The notes: generated from the sequence alone by a model not told the origin. 34,356 bases of DNA from Flavobacterium sp. ACAM 123 (GCF_000264055.1 NZ_AJXL01000039.1:1-34356), one strand, 5' to 3'. Numbered from the stretch's first letter, positions 9,356 to 18,937 are shown. Translations and numbers: made by a program.

Positions 9356-10686
9356 TTATAGATTGTGAACCGCTTGTTTAAATTGATTTCCTCTATCCTC
9401 ATAGTTTTCAAACAAATCAAAACTGGCACATGCAGGTGATAATAAAACAGCATCCCCTTTCTCCGTTAATCGTTGCGCCATTCTAACGGCATCATCCATA
9501 TTAGTAACTTCAACCATTATATCTACCACATTCCCAAAAACGTCAATTATTTTTTTATTATCAACTCCAAGACACACGATAGCTTTCACTTTTTCACGCA
9601 CTAACGACATCAACTCATTGTAGTCATTCCCCTTATCCACCCCTCCTACAATCCATACTGTTGGCATATTCATACTGTCAAGTGCAAAAAAGGTAGCGTT
9701 TACGTTAGTGGCTTTTGAATCATTGATGTATTGTACATTTTGAATCTTCAATACTTTCTCAAGACGGTGCTCCACTCCTTGAAAATTAGATAAACTTTCA
9801 CGGATTGTTGCTTTTCGTATTTGCATTAATTTTGCCACAGAGGTTGCTGCCATTGCATTTTTCATATTATGTTTTCCTTCTAATGCAATAGATTCTGTTT
9901 CCATTAAAAATTCATCTTGATTGATAATTACTTCCATTTTGTTGTTTTGTATAAATGCTCCTTCGTTGAAAGTTTTTGTCAATGAAAAAGGGATTAATTT
10001 AGCGTTCGTTTTATTGTTTTTTAGCCATTCTGTAATGGCTTCGTCATCTGCATCATATATGAGGTAATCATCCTCGGTTTGATTCATTGTAATCCTAAAT
10101 TTTGCATTGATATAATTTTGATAATTATATTCATATCGATCCAAATGATCAGGACTAATATTAGTAATAATGGCAATATGCGGTTTGTAATCCACGATTC
10201 CATCCAACTGGAAACTACTCAATTCAAGTATGTAAGAATCGTATTTATCTTCAGCAACTTGCCAGGCAAAACTCTTTCCAATGTTCCCTCCCAATCCTAT
10301 ATTCAATCCCGCCGATTTAAGCAAGTGATAAGTCAACATGGTTGTAGTGGTCTTTCCGTTACTTCCTGTCACACCTATTGTAAGTGCTTTTGTGAAAGGA
10401 GCCGCAAATTCTATTTCTGAAATCACAGGAACTCCTTTTTCAACTAATTTTTTATTATGGGAGCTTTATCAGGAATTCCGGGACTTTTCATGACTACATC
10501 TGCATCTAGAATTAAATCCTCTGTATGCCTTTCCTCTTCCCAATCAATACCATTATCTGTAAGAACTTCTTTGTAATTTTTTTTTATTTTTCCAAAATCA
10601 GATACAAAAACATCATATCCTTTTTTCTTACCTAAAATGGCAGTACCTACTCCACTTTCTCCTCCTCCTAAAACTACTAATCTCAT
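9356..10686 (-). CDS. murD: UDP-MurNAc-L-Ala--D-Glu ligase MurD, frame interrupted
   Basis: MurD adds D-glutamate to UDP-MurNAc-L-alanine. The first part (10686 to 10444, 80 codons) has the N-terminal motif LVVLGGGESGVGTA and ends KSPGIPDKAPIIKN-stop. The rest (open from a GTG at 10426 to 9356) continues without loss in another frame: VISEIEFA, the P-loop GVTGSNGKTTTTML, YINDSKATNVNAT and LLSPACASFDLFENYEDRG. The reading would be continuous (IIKKLVEKGVPVISE, about 443 residues, normal length) if the A6 run at 10448-10453 held seven A. The site reads A AAA AAT TAG, a slippery heptamer followed by a stop. Options are a sequencing error, a true frameshift, or rescue by ribosomal or transcriptional slippage. 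Because murD is normally essential and single-copy, a dead gene is the least likely. The gene lies 1 nt from mraY. Confidence 0.93.
10444..10453 (-). other. Slippery heptamer plus stop inside murD
   Basis: On the minus strand the zero-frame codons are ATA AAA AAT TAG. The heptamer A AAA AAT (10453-10447) fits X XXY YYZ, and a tandem -1 slip would continue as AAA AAA TTA GTT, exactly restoring murD. Downstream, AAAGGAG can pair with CTCCTTT about 30 nt further on, a possible stimulatory stem. The site is seen; its function is inference. Confidence 0.4.
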
Positions 10687-10687
10687 G

Positions 10688-11917
10688 TTATCTTAATTTT
10701 AGAGTAATAATCGATAGTATCGCTAACATGATGGCCACAATCCAAAATCGAGTTACAATTTTACTCTCGTGATAGCCCTTCTTTTGATAGTGATGATGCA
10801 AAGGCGCCATCAGAAAAACTCTTTTACCTTCGCCAAAGCGTTTTTTCGTATATTTAAAATAACTAACCTGTATGACGACCGATAGATTTTCGACTAAAAA
10901 AACACCGCACAATAACGGAATCAATAATTCTTTACGAACTGCAATAGCAAGCACAGCAATAATCCCTCCAATGGTCAAGCTTCCAGTATCGCCCATAAAA
11001 ACAGATGCCGGATAGGAATTGTACCATAGAAATCCAATTAATGACCCAACAAATGCAGCTATAAACACCGTCATTTCCCCTGAATTAGGGATATACATGA
11101 TATTTAAATAATTAGAGAAAATAATATTTCCAGATACGAAAGTAAAGATCCCCAGCGCTAAAACTGATATCGCCGAGGTACCTGCCGCGAGTCCATCTAT
11201 TCCGTCTGTTAAATTCGCTCCGTTTGAAACTGCAGTAATGATAAAAATAACGACCGGGATAAAAATTACCCAAGCCCATTTTTCATATCCTTCACCTGTC
11301 CATGCCAATAACTCAGCGTAATCGAATTCATTATTTTTAAAAAAAGGAATTGTAGTGGCTGTTGATTTTTCTTCCACTGGACTCTCCGTTATTACGTTCT
11401 CTGTGGCGACTCTGAAAACATCTCCTTTTCCAGTATCTGTGCGCACTGTTACTGCCGGACTAAAATAAAGCACAGCTCCAACAATCAGACCTAACCCCAC
11501 TTGCCCGAATACTTTAAAAATCCCTTTTAGTCCTTGCTTATCTTTTTTAAATATTTTGATATAGTCATCTATAAACCCAATTGTCCCCATCCACAAAGTG
11601 GTCACGATCAAAAGCACTACATAAATATTTTGCAACTTTGCAAACAACACAACAGGTACCAACGTAGCAAATATGATAATTAAACCTCCCATGGTTGGCG
11701 TTCCCGCTTTCTCATTTTGGCCTGCTAATCCAAGTTCGCGCACTGTTTCTCCCACTTGCTGATTTTGCAAAAAACGAATGATTCTTTTTCCATAAATCGT
11801 AGACAACAACAACGAAAGTATAAAGGCTAATGCCGATCTAAATGTTATATATTGGAAAACTCCCGTTCCCGAAACATTCAATGTCTTATCTAAGTATTCA
11901 AATAAATAATACAGCAT
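10688..11917 (-). CDS. mraY: Phospho-MurNAc-pentapeptide transferase MraY
   Basis: MraY is an integral membrane enzyme that transfers phospho-MurNAc-pentapeptide to undecaprenyl phosphate, forming lipid I. Motifs in order are [30 protein letters not shown] (metal-binding DD), [25 protein letters not shown] and the HHH loop [12 protein letters not shown]. About ten membrane segments are visible. At 409 residues it is longer than the E. coli enzyme (360). The extra length is a polar insertion of about 50 residues after the fourth or fifth membrane helix ([18 protein letters not shown]...), as is usual in Bacteroidota. It lies between murE and murD. Confidence 0.96.
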   Translation of the reverse strand: MLYYLFEYLDKTLNVSGTGVFQYITFRSALAFILSLLLSTIYGKRIIRFLQNQQVGETVRELGLAGQNEKAGTPTMGGLIIIFATLVPVVLFAKLQNIYVVLLIVTTLWMGTIGFIDDYIKIFKKDKQGLKGIFKVFGQVGLGLIVGAVLYFSPAVTVRTDTGKGDVFRVATENVITESPVEEKSTATTIPFFKNNEFDYAELLAWTGEGYEKWAWVIFIPVVIFIITAVSNGANLTDGIDGLAAGTSAISVLALGIFTFVSGNIIFSNYLNIMYIPNSGEMTVFIAAFVGSLIGFLWYNSYPASVFMGDTGSLTIGGIIAVLAIAVRKELLIPLLCGVFLVENLSVVIQVSYFKYTKKRFGEGKRVFLMAPLHHHYQKKGYHESKIVTRFWIVAIMLAILSIITLKLR

Positions 11918-11924
11918 ATTTTTA

Positions 11925-13388
11925 CTATTTATGAAGTTGTTCTAATATTTCTTTTACTATTTTCATGTCATCAAAATCATGACGCACTCCATTGATCTCT
12001 TGGTAGGTTTCATGCCCTTTTCCTGCAATCAAAATAATATCATTTGGCTGAGCCAATTGACACGCTGTTTTTATAGCTTGTTTTCTATCCGTTATCGCGA
12101 GTACTTTTTTATAATTCTCTGCTGCAACTCCCACTTCCATATCCTTAATAATCGTATCAGGATTCTCATTTCTTGGATTGTCAGAAGTAAGAATGACTTT
12201 GTCGCTCAATTCAGAGGCGATGCTCGACATAATTGGGCGCTTCGTTTTATCCCTGTTACCACCACAACCCACAACAGTAATCAACTGCTCGTTTTTAGTC
12301 CTAATATCATTGGTTGTTTTCAAGACATTTTCCAGTGCATCAGGGGTATGAGCATAATCGACTATAGCCGTGATATTTGTTGTAGAAACAATATATTGGA
12401 ATCTTCCCGAAACACTTTCCAATTCAGACAACAACCGAAGTGTTTCTAAGCTATCCATTCCTAATTCAACTGCAGTTCCATATATTGCCAAAACATTATA
12501 CGCATTGAAAGTTCCAATTAGTTTTACCCAAACTTCATTTCCTTCAATCTTCAATAACAAACCTGCCAATTGATTTTCGAGAATCTGCGCTTTATAGTCA
12601 GCATATGATTTTAAGGCATAGGTCCGCTTATTAGCTACTGTATTTTGTAACATCACAGTACCGTTTTTATCATCACTATTAGTCAGTACAAAAGCATCTT
12701 TAGGAAGGTTGTCGAAAAAAGATTTCTTAACATTTCTATATTCGGCAAAAGTGGGATGATAATCCAAATGATCATGAGACAAATTAGTAAAAACTCCACC
12801 TACGAAATGCAATGCTTCTGTTCTTTTTTGATGAATCCCATGAGAACTCACTTCCATAAAACAATAGTCAACCCCTGCATCTCTCATCTCCGCCAAATAA
12901 TGATTAATGGTGATGGAATCAGGCGTCGTATGTGTAGCTTTGTATTCGATGTCGTCAACTAAAATTTTCACCGTAGATATCAATCCTACTTTAAAACCCG
13001 CTTTTTTGAATAGTTGATACAATAAAGAAGCTATGGTAGTCTTCCCATTTGTTCCAGTAATACCAATCAGTTTTAATTTTTCAGATGGATGTCCAAAATA
13101 ATTAGCGGCCATGAAAGCCAATGCTTTATTTGTGTCGTTTACTTGGATGTAAGTGATTTCTTTTTCCAGATTTTCAGGGAAGGTATCACAAACAATAACT
13201 ACGGCTCCCAATTCGATTGCTTTTTGAATGTAATCGTGTCCGTCTGAAACGGAACCACGAATAGCTACAAAAACGTCTTTTTTTTCTATTTTTCTAGAAT
13301 CAAATTCGATTTTGCCCACAGCAATTTCCGTCGAACCCTGTACGGCTTCGATTACAACTTTATGTAATATGTCTTTTAGTATAATCAC
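11925..13388 (-). CDS. murE: UDP-MurNAc-tripeptide ligase MurE (meso-DAP type)
   Basis: MurE adds the third amino acid to UDP-MurNAc-L-Ala-D-Glu. The N-terminal domain has [17 protein letters not shown], and the P-loop [10 protein letters not shown] is at residues 109-118. Further motifs are [18 protein letters not shown] and [10 protein letters not shown]. The specificity motif DNPR (SDNPRNENP) is the form found in meso-diaminopimelate-adding enzymes, so DAP-type peptidoglycan is expected. The length of 487 residues is normal. Its start overlaps the end of ftsI by 4 nt. Confidence 0.96.
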   Translation of the reverse strand: MIILKDILHKVVIEAVQGSTEIAVGKIEFDSRKIEKKDVFVAIRGSVSDGHDYIQKAIELGAVVIVCDTFPENLEKEITYIQVNDTNKALAFMAANYFGHPSEKLKLIGITGTNGKTTIASLLYQLFKKAGFKVGLISTVKILVDDIEYKATHTTPDSITINHYLAEMRDAGVDYCFMEVSSHGIHQKRTEALHFVGGVFTNLSHDHLDYHPTFAEYRNVKKSFFDNLPKDAFVLTNSDDKNGTVMLQNTVANKRTYALKSYADYKAQILENQLAGLLLKIEGNEVWVKLIGTFNAYNVLAIYGTAVELGMDSLETLRLLSELESVSGRFQYIVSTTNITAIVDYAHTPDALENVLKTTNDIRTKNEQLITVVGCGGNRDKTKRPIMSSIASELSDKVILTSDNPRNENPDTIIKDMEVGVAAENYKKVLAITDRKQAIKTACQLAQPNDIILIAGKGHETYQEINGVRHDFDDMKIVKEILEQLHK

Positions 13389-15388
13389 AATAATTCTAAT
13401 GTTATAGTTGTGTTTTTTATTATATCTTGACCCGCCTGAAGCGATTGTGTCTTCACCTTTCCTATGCCAACTGCTTTTACTTTTACACCTAAATTTTCCA
13501 ATAAAGCAATTGCATCCATTCCTGGCATTCCTCTGACATTAGGGATTGACTGCTGTGGCTTTTGCAGTTTGGCGAAGTAATTATTATAGTTTTTTTCCTG
13601 CTTAGGGACTTTTCTATTTATATTTTTTATTTCGTTTGTCGAAGGAACATCTGTAAAAATCTTTTGTGCAATTCTTTTAAAAACTGGGCCAGCCACATCT
13701 GCTCCGTAATAATTGTTATTTACCGTACTAGGTTTATGCACCACCACTATACAAGAATACTTAGGATTATCCGCAGGAAAATAACCTACAAACGAAGAAG
13801 CATAATATTGTCCTGCCCCACCATCTTTAGCATAATTAACTTGTGCCGTACCTGTTTTCCCCGCCATTGAGAAATCCTTTGAGTAGAGTTTTGATCCTGT
13901 GCCTCTTTTTACCACATTTTTTAAAACTGCTTTTAATTTCAACAGTGTTTCGGTCGAGCATATCTTTGGGTTAATAACTTCTTTTTCCATTTTTACAATG
14001 GTTTTATTCCACTCTTTAATTTCTGATACAAATTGTGGTTTTACCATTACACCGTTATTGGCAACAGCATTATAAAACGCCAAAGTCTGCATTGGCGTTA
14101 CTGAGACGCCATATCCAAAAGCCATCCAAGGAAGCGAAATATTAGACCAGCTTTTATCACTTGGTTGCGGAATAAAAGGCCTTCCTTCGCCTTCAAAATC
14201 CATATTCAGCTTCTTATTCAATCCATAAGAATTTACATGGTTGACAAATTTTGAAGGATTGTTTTTATAATTCTCATAAACTGCCTGAACCATAACCGTA
14301 TTCGAGGATAACTCAAATCCTCTAGCCAATGATATTTTTCCATAGCCGCCTTTGTGCGAATCCCTTACTGCTTTTCCTGAGTATCGGATCTCCCCTCCAT
14401 TCGTATCGTAAACCGTACTTGTATCAGCCACTTTGTCTTCTAGTATCGCCATCAAATCAACTAATTTAAAAGTTGATCCCGGTTCGTGGGATTCAGCAAC
14501 AGCATAATTTGTTGTTTCATAATAGGAGCCATCATTGGCTCTGCCCAAATTAGCAATCGCCCGAACCTTTCCAGTTTCAGTTTCCATTACGACGACACAA
14601 CCATGATCTGCTTCATACTCTTGTAATTGTTTTAACAAAGCATGATGTGCAATATCTTGTATATAAACATCTATAGTTGATATTACATCATAGCCGTCTT
14701 GTGGATCCACTTCATTAACATCACGAATAGGTTTCCACTGCCCTTTTGCTATTTTTTGTTTCAGAATCTTACCGTCTTTCCCGTTCAAATATTCTCGGTA
14801 TGCCCATTCGATTCCTTTTCCATCATAAGTGCCGGACGGAGTTTTTCTTTCATAACCGATGGTACGTTCAGCGATTTTACCTATCGGATGCTCCCTAACC
14901 GTTTTTTGTTCGACAATAATACCGCCCTTGTAAGCGCCTAATTTAAATAAGGGAAAACCTTTAATTTTTATGTAATCTGTGTAGCTTAAATTCCGAGCAA
15001 TTAAGTAGTATCGATTGTTAGTTGCTCTTGCTCTTCTCAATTCATTTTGATAAAAACTACTTGATTTGCCCAAAACAACTGCCAGCGAATCAGATAACGA
15101 TTGGACATTGTTTTCAAATGCTTCTCTTTTAGGCGTTACAGCATCAAAACGTATTTCATAATTAGGAATTGAAGTAGCCAGTAGGCTCCCGTCAGAAGAA
15201 TATATATTTCCTTTATTTGCGGGGATAACGAAGTTCTTTACTGTTCTTTCCTTTGCTAATTTCCTATAATAATCTCCCTCAACCCACTGAATATTAGTTA
15301 ATTTAATGGCGATAGCAATCGCTGCCAAAAAGATAGCAAAAGCAACCAGATAAATTCTGTACGATATGTGTTTATCTTCTACTGCCAT
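13385..15388 (-). CDS. ftsI: Septal transpeptidase FtsI (PBP3-like) with PASTA domain
   Basis: This class B penicillin-binding protein crosslinks septal peptidoglycan with FtsW. It has a short cytoplasmic N-terminus, one membrane helix at about residues 10-30 and a dimerisation domain. The transpeptidase motifs are SxxK (STFK, 295-298, active serine 295), SxN (SSN, 351-353) and KTGT (501-504). The last 60 residues form one PASTA-like domain (SIPNVRGMPGMDAIALLENL...). The length is 667 residues. It overlaps ftsL by 10 nt and murE by 4 nt, so the three are probably translationally coupled. Confidence 0.95.
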   Translation of the reverse strand: MAVEDKHISYRIYLVAFAIFLAAIAIAIKLTNIQWVEGDYYRKLAKERTVKNFVIPANKGNIYSSDGSLLATSIPNYEIRFDAVTPKREAFENNVQSLSDSLAVVLGKSSSFYQNELRRARATNNRYYLIARNLSYTDYIKIKGFPLFKLGAYKGGIIVEQKTVREHPIGKIAERTIGYERKTPSGTYDGKGIEWAYREYLNGKDGKILKQKIAKGQWKPIRDVNEVDPQDGYDVISTIDVYIQDIAHHALLKQLQEYEADHGCVVVMETETGKVRAIANLGRANDGSYYETTNYAVAESHEPGSTFKLVDLMAILEDKVADTSTVYDTNGGEIRYSGKAVRDSHKGGYGKISLARGFELSSNTVMVQAVYENYKNNPSKFVNHVNSYGLNKKLNMDFEGEGRPFIPQPSDKSWSNISLPWMAFGYGVSVTPMQTLAFYNAVANNGVMVKPQFVSEIKEWNKTIVKMEKEVINPKICSTETLLKLKAVLKNVVKRGTGSKLYSKDFSMAGKTGTAQVNYAKDGGAGQYYASSFVGYFPADNPKYSCIVVVHKPSTVNNNYYGADVAGPVFKRIAQKIFTDVPSTNEIKNINRKVPKQEKNYNNYFAKLQKPQQSIPNVRGMPGMDAIALLENLGVKVKAVGIGKVKTQSLQAGQDIIKNTTITLELL

Positions 15389-15726
15389 ATTTTTTTAAGA
15401 AAAGTTTTCTCTTCTTCTTTTTTTACTTTTATCTTAATTGGAGGAACAGTCGAGGGAAAAATTTGTTTCTCCACCATTTTTTCAGAAACAGTCGATTCCA
15501 TTTTAAGCTTCATCAATTGAGAGCGTCTGTCAACAAATTCTGAACGTAATTCTTTTACTTCAGTTGTTAATTTAGCAATTGCGAAAACTTTCTGTTCAAA
15601 ACGTTGCGTGTTGGCAATCATGACAATAGCCAAAAGAATAAGAAAAACAATAAAACGCCAATTTTTTATCGCGTCATCGTCAATAAGAAATCTCGCTTTT
15701 AATATGTTATACACACCGTTTTTCAT
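15379..15726 (-). CDS. ftsL: FtsL-like divisome protein
   Basis: This is a 115-residue bitopic protein: a basic cytoplasmic segment, one membrane helix at about residues 25-42 (WRFIVFLILLAIVMIANT), then a periplasmic stretch with heptad-like spacing (FAIAKLTTEVKELRSEFVDRRSQLMKLKMEST) that should form a coiled coil. FtsL partners with the FtsB and FtsQ group to activate FtsWI. Sequence identity is too low for a motif call. The assignment comes from size, topology and position between rsmH and ftsI. Confidence 0.88.
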   Translation of the reverse strand: MKNGVYNILKARFLIDDDAIKNWRFIVFLILLAIVMIANTQRFEQKVFAIAKLTTEVKELRSEFVDRRSQLMKLKMESTVSEKMVEKQIFPSTVPPIKIKVKKEEEKTFLKKIWQ

Positions 15727-15732
15727 CCTACC

Positions 15733-16641
15733 TTATTTCTTTTCAGCTATTCTTAATTTTGCACTTCGAGCTCTATTATTTAACTTAATTTCTTCTTTGT
15801 CTGGAACTATTAGCTTTCCAATGGTCTTAAATGGAACAGAGAAATTACCAAAAAAGTCACGCTCAGGCTCCCCTTCAAACATTCCATTTTTCATAAATCG
15901 TTTCGCTAACCTGTCCTCTAACGAATGATATGAAATCACACTCAATCGTCCTCCCGGCTTTAACACTTCTAATGACTGCTCTAAAAATTCTCTTAAAACA
16001 TCCATTTCTTGATTTACTTCAATTCGGATGGCTTGATAAATTTGAGCTAGTATTTTATTCCTTACTCGGTCTGGTAAATGTTTTGCCAACACCTCCTTTA
16101 ATTCATCAGTAGTCTTAATGAGGTGTATTTCTCTAGCCTCCACAATAGTTCTTGCTAAGACAGGAGCATTTTTTAACTCTCCATAATCTAAGAATACTCG
16201 TTTTAAATTTGCCTCGTCATATTCATTAACAATTTTATAAGCATTTAGGTCGTTTTTTTGACTCATCCTCATATCTAATTCAGCATCAAAGCGAGTCGAA
16301 AACCCTCTTTCAGGCACATCAAATTGATGAGAAGACACTCCCAAATCAGCTAAAATTCCATCTACACTTTTCAATCCGTAAAAACGCAAGAAACGCTTGA
16401 TAAATCTAAAGTTTTCGTTGATCAGTGTAAATCGCTCATCTGCCAAAACATTTGCCAAAGCATCTTCGTCCTGATCGAAAGCAAACAGCTTCCCGTCTGG
16501 CCCTAACCTACTTAATATTTCTTTTGAATGTCCACCTCCCCCGAAGGTTACATCTACATACACGCCATCAGGCTTAATATTTAAACCATCTACTGATGCT
16601 TGAAGCAAAACTGGATTATGATATTCCATTGTCGTTGTCAT
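15733..16641 (-). CDS. rsmH: 16S rRNA C1402 N4-methyltransferase RsmH (MraW)
   Basis: RsmH methylates N4 of cytidine 1402 in the 16S rRNA decoding centre with S-adenosylmethionine. Family motifs are EYHNPVLL at the N-terminus, the SAM loop VDVTFGGGGHSKEIL, FAFDQDEDA, GILADLGVSSHQFD, RGFSTRFDAELDMRM and, near the end, LSVISYHSLEDRLAKRF and NNRARSAKLRIAEK. The length of 302 residues is standard. The ATG at 16641 is used here; a second ATG four codons on (16629) is also possible. It overlaps the end of mraZ by 26 nt. Confidence 0.96.
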   Translation of the reverse strand: MTTTMEYHNPVLLQASVDGLNIKPDGVYVDVTFGGGGHSKEILSRLGPDGKLFAFDQDEDALANVLADERFTLINENFRFIKRFLRFYGLKSVDGILADLGVSSHQFDVPERGFSTRFDAELDMRMSQKNDLNAYKIVNEYDEANLKRVFLDYGELKNAPVLARTIVEAREIHLIKTTDELKEVLAKHLPDRVRNKILAQIYQAIRIEVNQEMDVLREFLEQSLEVLKPGGRLSVISYHSLEDRLAKRFMKNGMFEGEPERDFFGNFSVPFKTIGKLIVPDKEEIKLNNRARSAKLRIAEKK

Positions 16642-17089
16642 TTATATTTCCCATTACCTCTTCTGCTAAATCTGCAAAATCTACGTCTTCTCCGCTTATC
16701 GATCTTTCGTATAGATCTTTATCCCATATCTCCACTATATTAACAGCGGAAGAAAAGACCACCTCCTTAGTGATACTGCCAAAAGCTACCAAATCTTTAG
16801 GTATCAGTAATCTTCCCAAAGAATCAATATCCACTATTTTTACACCAGCCGTGAATCTTCGGATAAAATCATTATTCTTCTTTACAAACCGATTCAATTT
16901 GTTAATTTTGGCCATCATCACTTCCCATTCTTCCATAGGATACAACTCCAAACAAGGTTGAAAAACAGAACGCTTCAAAACAAAACTGCCTTGAAAAGAA
17001 AGAGTCAATTGCTTTTTCAAGGGCGCCGGCAACAGCACCCTTCCTTTAGCATCGACCTTACATTCATATGTGCCAACAATTGTATTCAA
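16616..17089 (-). CDS. mraZ: Transcriptional regulator MraZ
   Basis: MraZ is a ring-forming DNA-binding protein with two AbrB-like half-domains. Both signatures are visible: YECKVDAKGRVLLPAPLKKQ near the N-terminus and VDIDSLGRLLIPKDLV in the second half. Start: the frame is open back to a GTG at 17149, but that codon lies inside the tandem repeats upstream of the promoter. A TTG at 17089 begins LNTIVGTYECK, matching the usual family N-terminus, and gives 157 residues. It lies about 20 nt after the predicted transcription start, so TTG is preferred. In E. coli, MraZ binds spaced TGGG-type repeats and represses its own operon. The three repeats at 17135-17160 fit the same logic. This is the first gene of the dcw operon. 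Confidence 0.92.
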   Translation of the reverse strand: MNTIVGTYECKVDAKGRVLLPAPLKKQLTLSFQGSFVLKRSVFQPCLELYPMEEWEVMMAKINKLNRFVKKNNDFIRRFTAGVKIVDIDSLGRLLIPKDLVAFGSITKEVVFSSAVNIVEIWDKDLYERSISGEDVDFADLAEEVMGNINDNDNGIS

Positions 17090-17115
17090 AAAAATAGTTT
17101 TAAAATGATATAGAG

Positions 17116-17123
17116 CAAAAATA
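17116..17123 (-). promoter_or_regulatory. -7 box of the dcw operon promoter
   Basis: The minus strand reads TATTTTTG, a match to the Bacteroidota -7 consensus TAnnTTTG. It would start transcription near 17110, leaving a leader of about 20 nt to the TTG start of mraZ. No clear -33 TTG is visible; the operator repeats occupy that place. Confidence 0.5.
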
Positions 17124-17134
17124 TGAAAAATATT

Positions 17135-17160
17135 ACCACTATCTACCACTATCTACCACT
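17135..17160 (-). promoter_or_regulatory. Probable MraZ operator: three 10-bp direct repeats
   Basis: The minus strand carries AGTGGT three times at exact 10-bp spacing (17160-17155, 17150-17145, 17140-17135), with GATA-like spacers. The repeats lie just upstream of the -7 box. The 5-base core and 5-base spacer geometry matches the direct-repeat sites described for MraZ in E. coli. Binding here is inferred. Confidence 0.65.
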
Positions 17161-17440
17161 TTGTTAATAAGTTTCATCCCATTCGAGCAGAACCCCTTAG
17201 TTTTCAGACAGTCAGACTGTCAGACTGTTAGCGACTTTACACGTTCCTGATGAGAATGTTAAAACTATCAAAATTTAGAGCCCTATATCTTCGAATTTTT
17301 AACGTCGATCCCTTTTTATTTCTCATATAAAGTGCCGTTAAAAGGTATCATTTGACACAATATTAAAGTCCTCAAATAGAAATGCGCTAAAAACGCATCA
17401 ATATGCTCAAAAATCGTTTTCAAAAATTCTTTTTAATTTA
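17161..17440. other. Intergenic region between divergent mraZ and hydrolase gene
   Basis: No gene is seen. At 17205-17228 there is an 8-bp unit repeated three times in tandem (CAGACAGT, CAGACTGT, CAGACTGT). It contains the odd palindrome ACAGTC-A-GACTGT. This could be a regulator site or chance; nothing else stands out. Confidence 0.4.
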
Positions 17441-17448
17441 TTAAATCC

Positions 17449-17456
17449 TATATTTG
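17449..17456 (+). promoter_or_regulatory. -7 box upstream of the alpha/beta hydrolase
   Basis: TATATTTG matches TAnnTTTG exactly and lies 28 nt before the ATG at 17485. No convincing -33 TTG is visible at the usual spacing. Confidence 0.45.
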
Positions 17457-17484
17457 TGAAAATTGAAAATCCGTATTTAAAAAA

Positions 17485-18249
17485 ATGGAAAAAAACTATA
17501 AGAAGGAAGGTAAATACAGTTATTATGAAGCTGGAGAAGGAACGCCACTTGTAATCTTACATGGGCTGATGGGAGGTTTAAGTAATTTTGATGCTGTAGC
17601 CAGTTATTTTTCTGACAAAGGATACAAAATTGTTATCCCGGATTTACCTATCTATTCACAAAATATTTTAAAAACAAACGTAAAGAGTTTTGCTAAATAC
17701 GTTAAAGACTTTATCACTTTTAAAGGATTTGACAGAGTTATTCTTTTAGGGAACTCACTGGGAGGCCATATCGCTTTATACCATACCAAATTGTACCCTG
17801 AAAAAGTTGCAGGACTTGTAATAACCGGAAGTTCCGGATTATATGAAAGTGCAATGGGTGATAGTTACCCAAAACGAGGTGATTACGAATACATCAAGAA
17901 AAAAGCAGAAGACGTATTCTACGATCCTGCAGTTGCGACACCAGAATTGATTGACGAAGTATACGCTTCCATCAATGACAGAAGGAAACTAATCAAAACA
18001 TTGACTATTGCTAAAAGTGCTATTCGTCACAACATGGCAAAAGATCTTCCAAAGATGCATGTTCGAACTTGCATTATCTGGGGAAAAAATGACAAAGTCA
18101 CACCTCCCGATGTCGCTGAAGAATTTAATCAATTATTACCCAACTCCACTTTATATTGGATTGACAAATGTGGTCATGCAGCAATGATGGAACAACCTGA
18201 AGAGTTCAATCGTTTGCTTGAAGAATGGCTAACTAAATCCAACCTATAA
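17485..18249 (+). CDS. Alpha/beta hydrolase
   Basis: This is a 254-residue protein of the alpha/beta-hydrolase fold. The oxyanion loop LHGLMGG is at about residues 25-31. The nucleophile elbow GNSLGG puts the catalytic serine at 91, the acid is probably Asp203 (WGKNDKVTPP), and the histidine is His231 (CGHAAM). There is no signal peptide or membrane segment, so it is probably cytoplasmic. The substrate cannot be told from sequence; relatives include esterases and C-C bond hydrolases of the MhpC type. It lies 39 nt upstream of engB on the same strand and probably shares its transcript. Confidence 0.9.
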   Translation: MEKNYKKEGKYSYYEAGEGTPLVILHGLMGGLSNFDAVASYFSDKGYKIVIPDLPIYSQNILKTNVKSFAKYVKDFITFKGFDRVILLGNSLGGHIALYHTKLYPEKVAGLVITGSSGLYESAMGDSYPKRGDYEYIKKKAEDVFYDPAVATPELIDEVYASINDRRKLIKTLTIAKSAIRHNMAKDLPKMHVRTCIIWGKNDKVTPPDVAEEFNQLLPNSTLYWIDKCGHAAMMEQPEEFNRLLEEWLTKSNL

Positions 18250-18288
18250 GAACCTCTCCTCCAACAGAGAGATTTCACACAAAAAGAT

Positions 18289-18903
18289 ATGAAAATCAAT
18301 ACCGCCGAATTTGTAATTAGCAACTCCGATGTAAGCAAATGTCCAAAAGACCGTTTGCCAGAATATGCTTTTATAGGAAGGTCTAACGTTGGAAAGTCCT
18401 CCTTAATTAACATGCTGACCAACCAGAAAAAATTAGCTAAAACCTCTGGAAGGCCGGGAAAAACACAGTTAATCAATCATTTCCTAATAAATAACAATTG
18501 GTTCTTAGTTGATTTGCCGGGATATGGTTACGCCAAGGTCTCCAAAAAGACAAAATCAGTATTCCAACAGTTTATAACTGATTATTTCGAAACAAGAGAA
18601 CAATTGGTTTGTGCTTTTGTTTTAATCGATATTCGCCATGAGGCGCAAACAATAGATATTGAATTCATGTCCTATATGGGAGAGAGTGAAATCCCTTTTT
18701 GCATTATTTTCACTAAGGCAGACAAGATAAGTAAGGTAAAAATAAACTCTCATATCGCTGCTTACAAGAAAAATATGTTCGCTAACAATTGGGCCGAAAT
18801 GCCTCAATATTTTGTAACCTCTGCAACAGAATCGCTGGGAAAAGAGGATGTTTTAACCTATATAGACGAAGTAAACCAAGAGGTATTCAAAAATAACAGT
18901 TAG
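18289..18903 (+). CDS. engB: Ribosome biogenesis GTPase EngB (YihA/YsxC)
   Basis: EngB is a small TRAFAC-class GTPase needed for large ribosomal subunit assembly. The G1 P-loop GRSNVGKSS is at residues 30-38. The conserved TSGRPGKTQLINHF contains the G2 region. G3 is DLPGYGYAKVS (75-85), G4 is TKAD (142-145), and a G5-like TSA follows near 181. The length of 204 residues is typical. The ATG at 18289 begins MKINTAEFVIS, the usual family N-terminus. It is followed by a hairpin terminator. Confidence 0.95.
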   Translation: MKINTAEFVISNSDVSKCPKDRLPEYAFIGRSNVGKSSLINMLTNQKKLAKTSGRPGKTQLINHFLINNNWFLVDLPGYGYAKVSKKTKSVFQQFITDYFETREQLVCAFVLIDIRHEAQTIDIEFMSYMGESEIPFCIIFTKADKISKVKINSHIAAYKKNMFANNWAEMPQYFVTSATESLGKEDVLTYIDEVNQEVFKNNS

Positions 18904-18937
18904 TTTTAAATCAAGATTAAAATCCTATCCTAATAAC

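Noticed and set aside
11979..12449. 156-codon plus-strand open frame opposite murE
   Set aside because: Shadow of murE on the other strand; murE has all family motifs.
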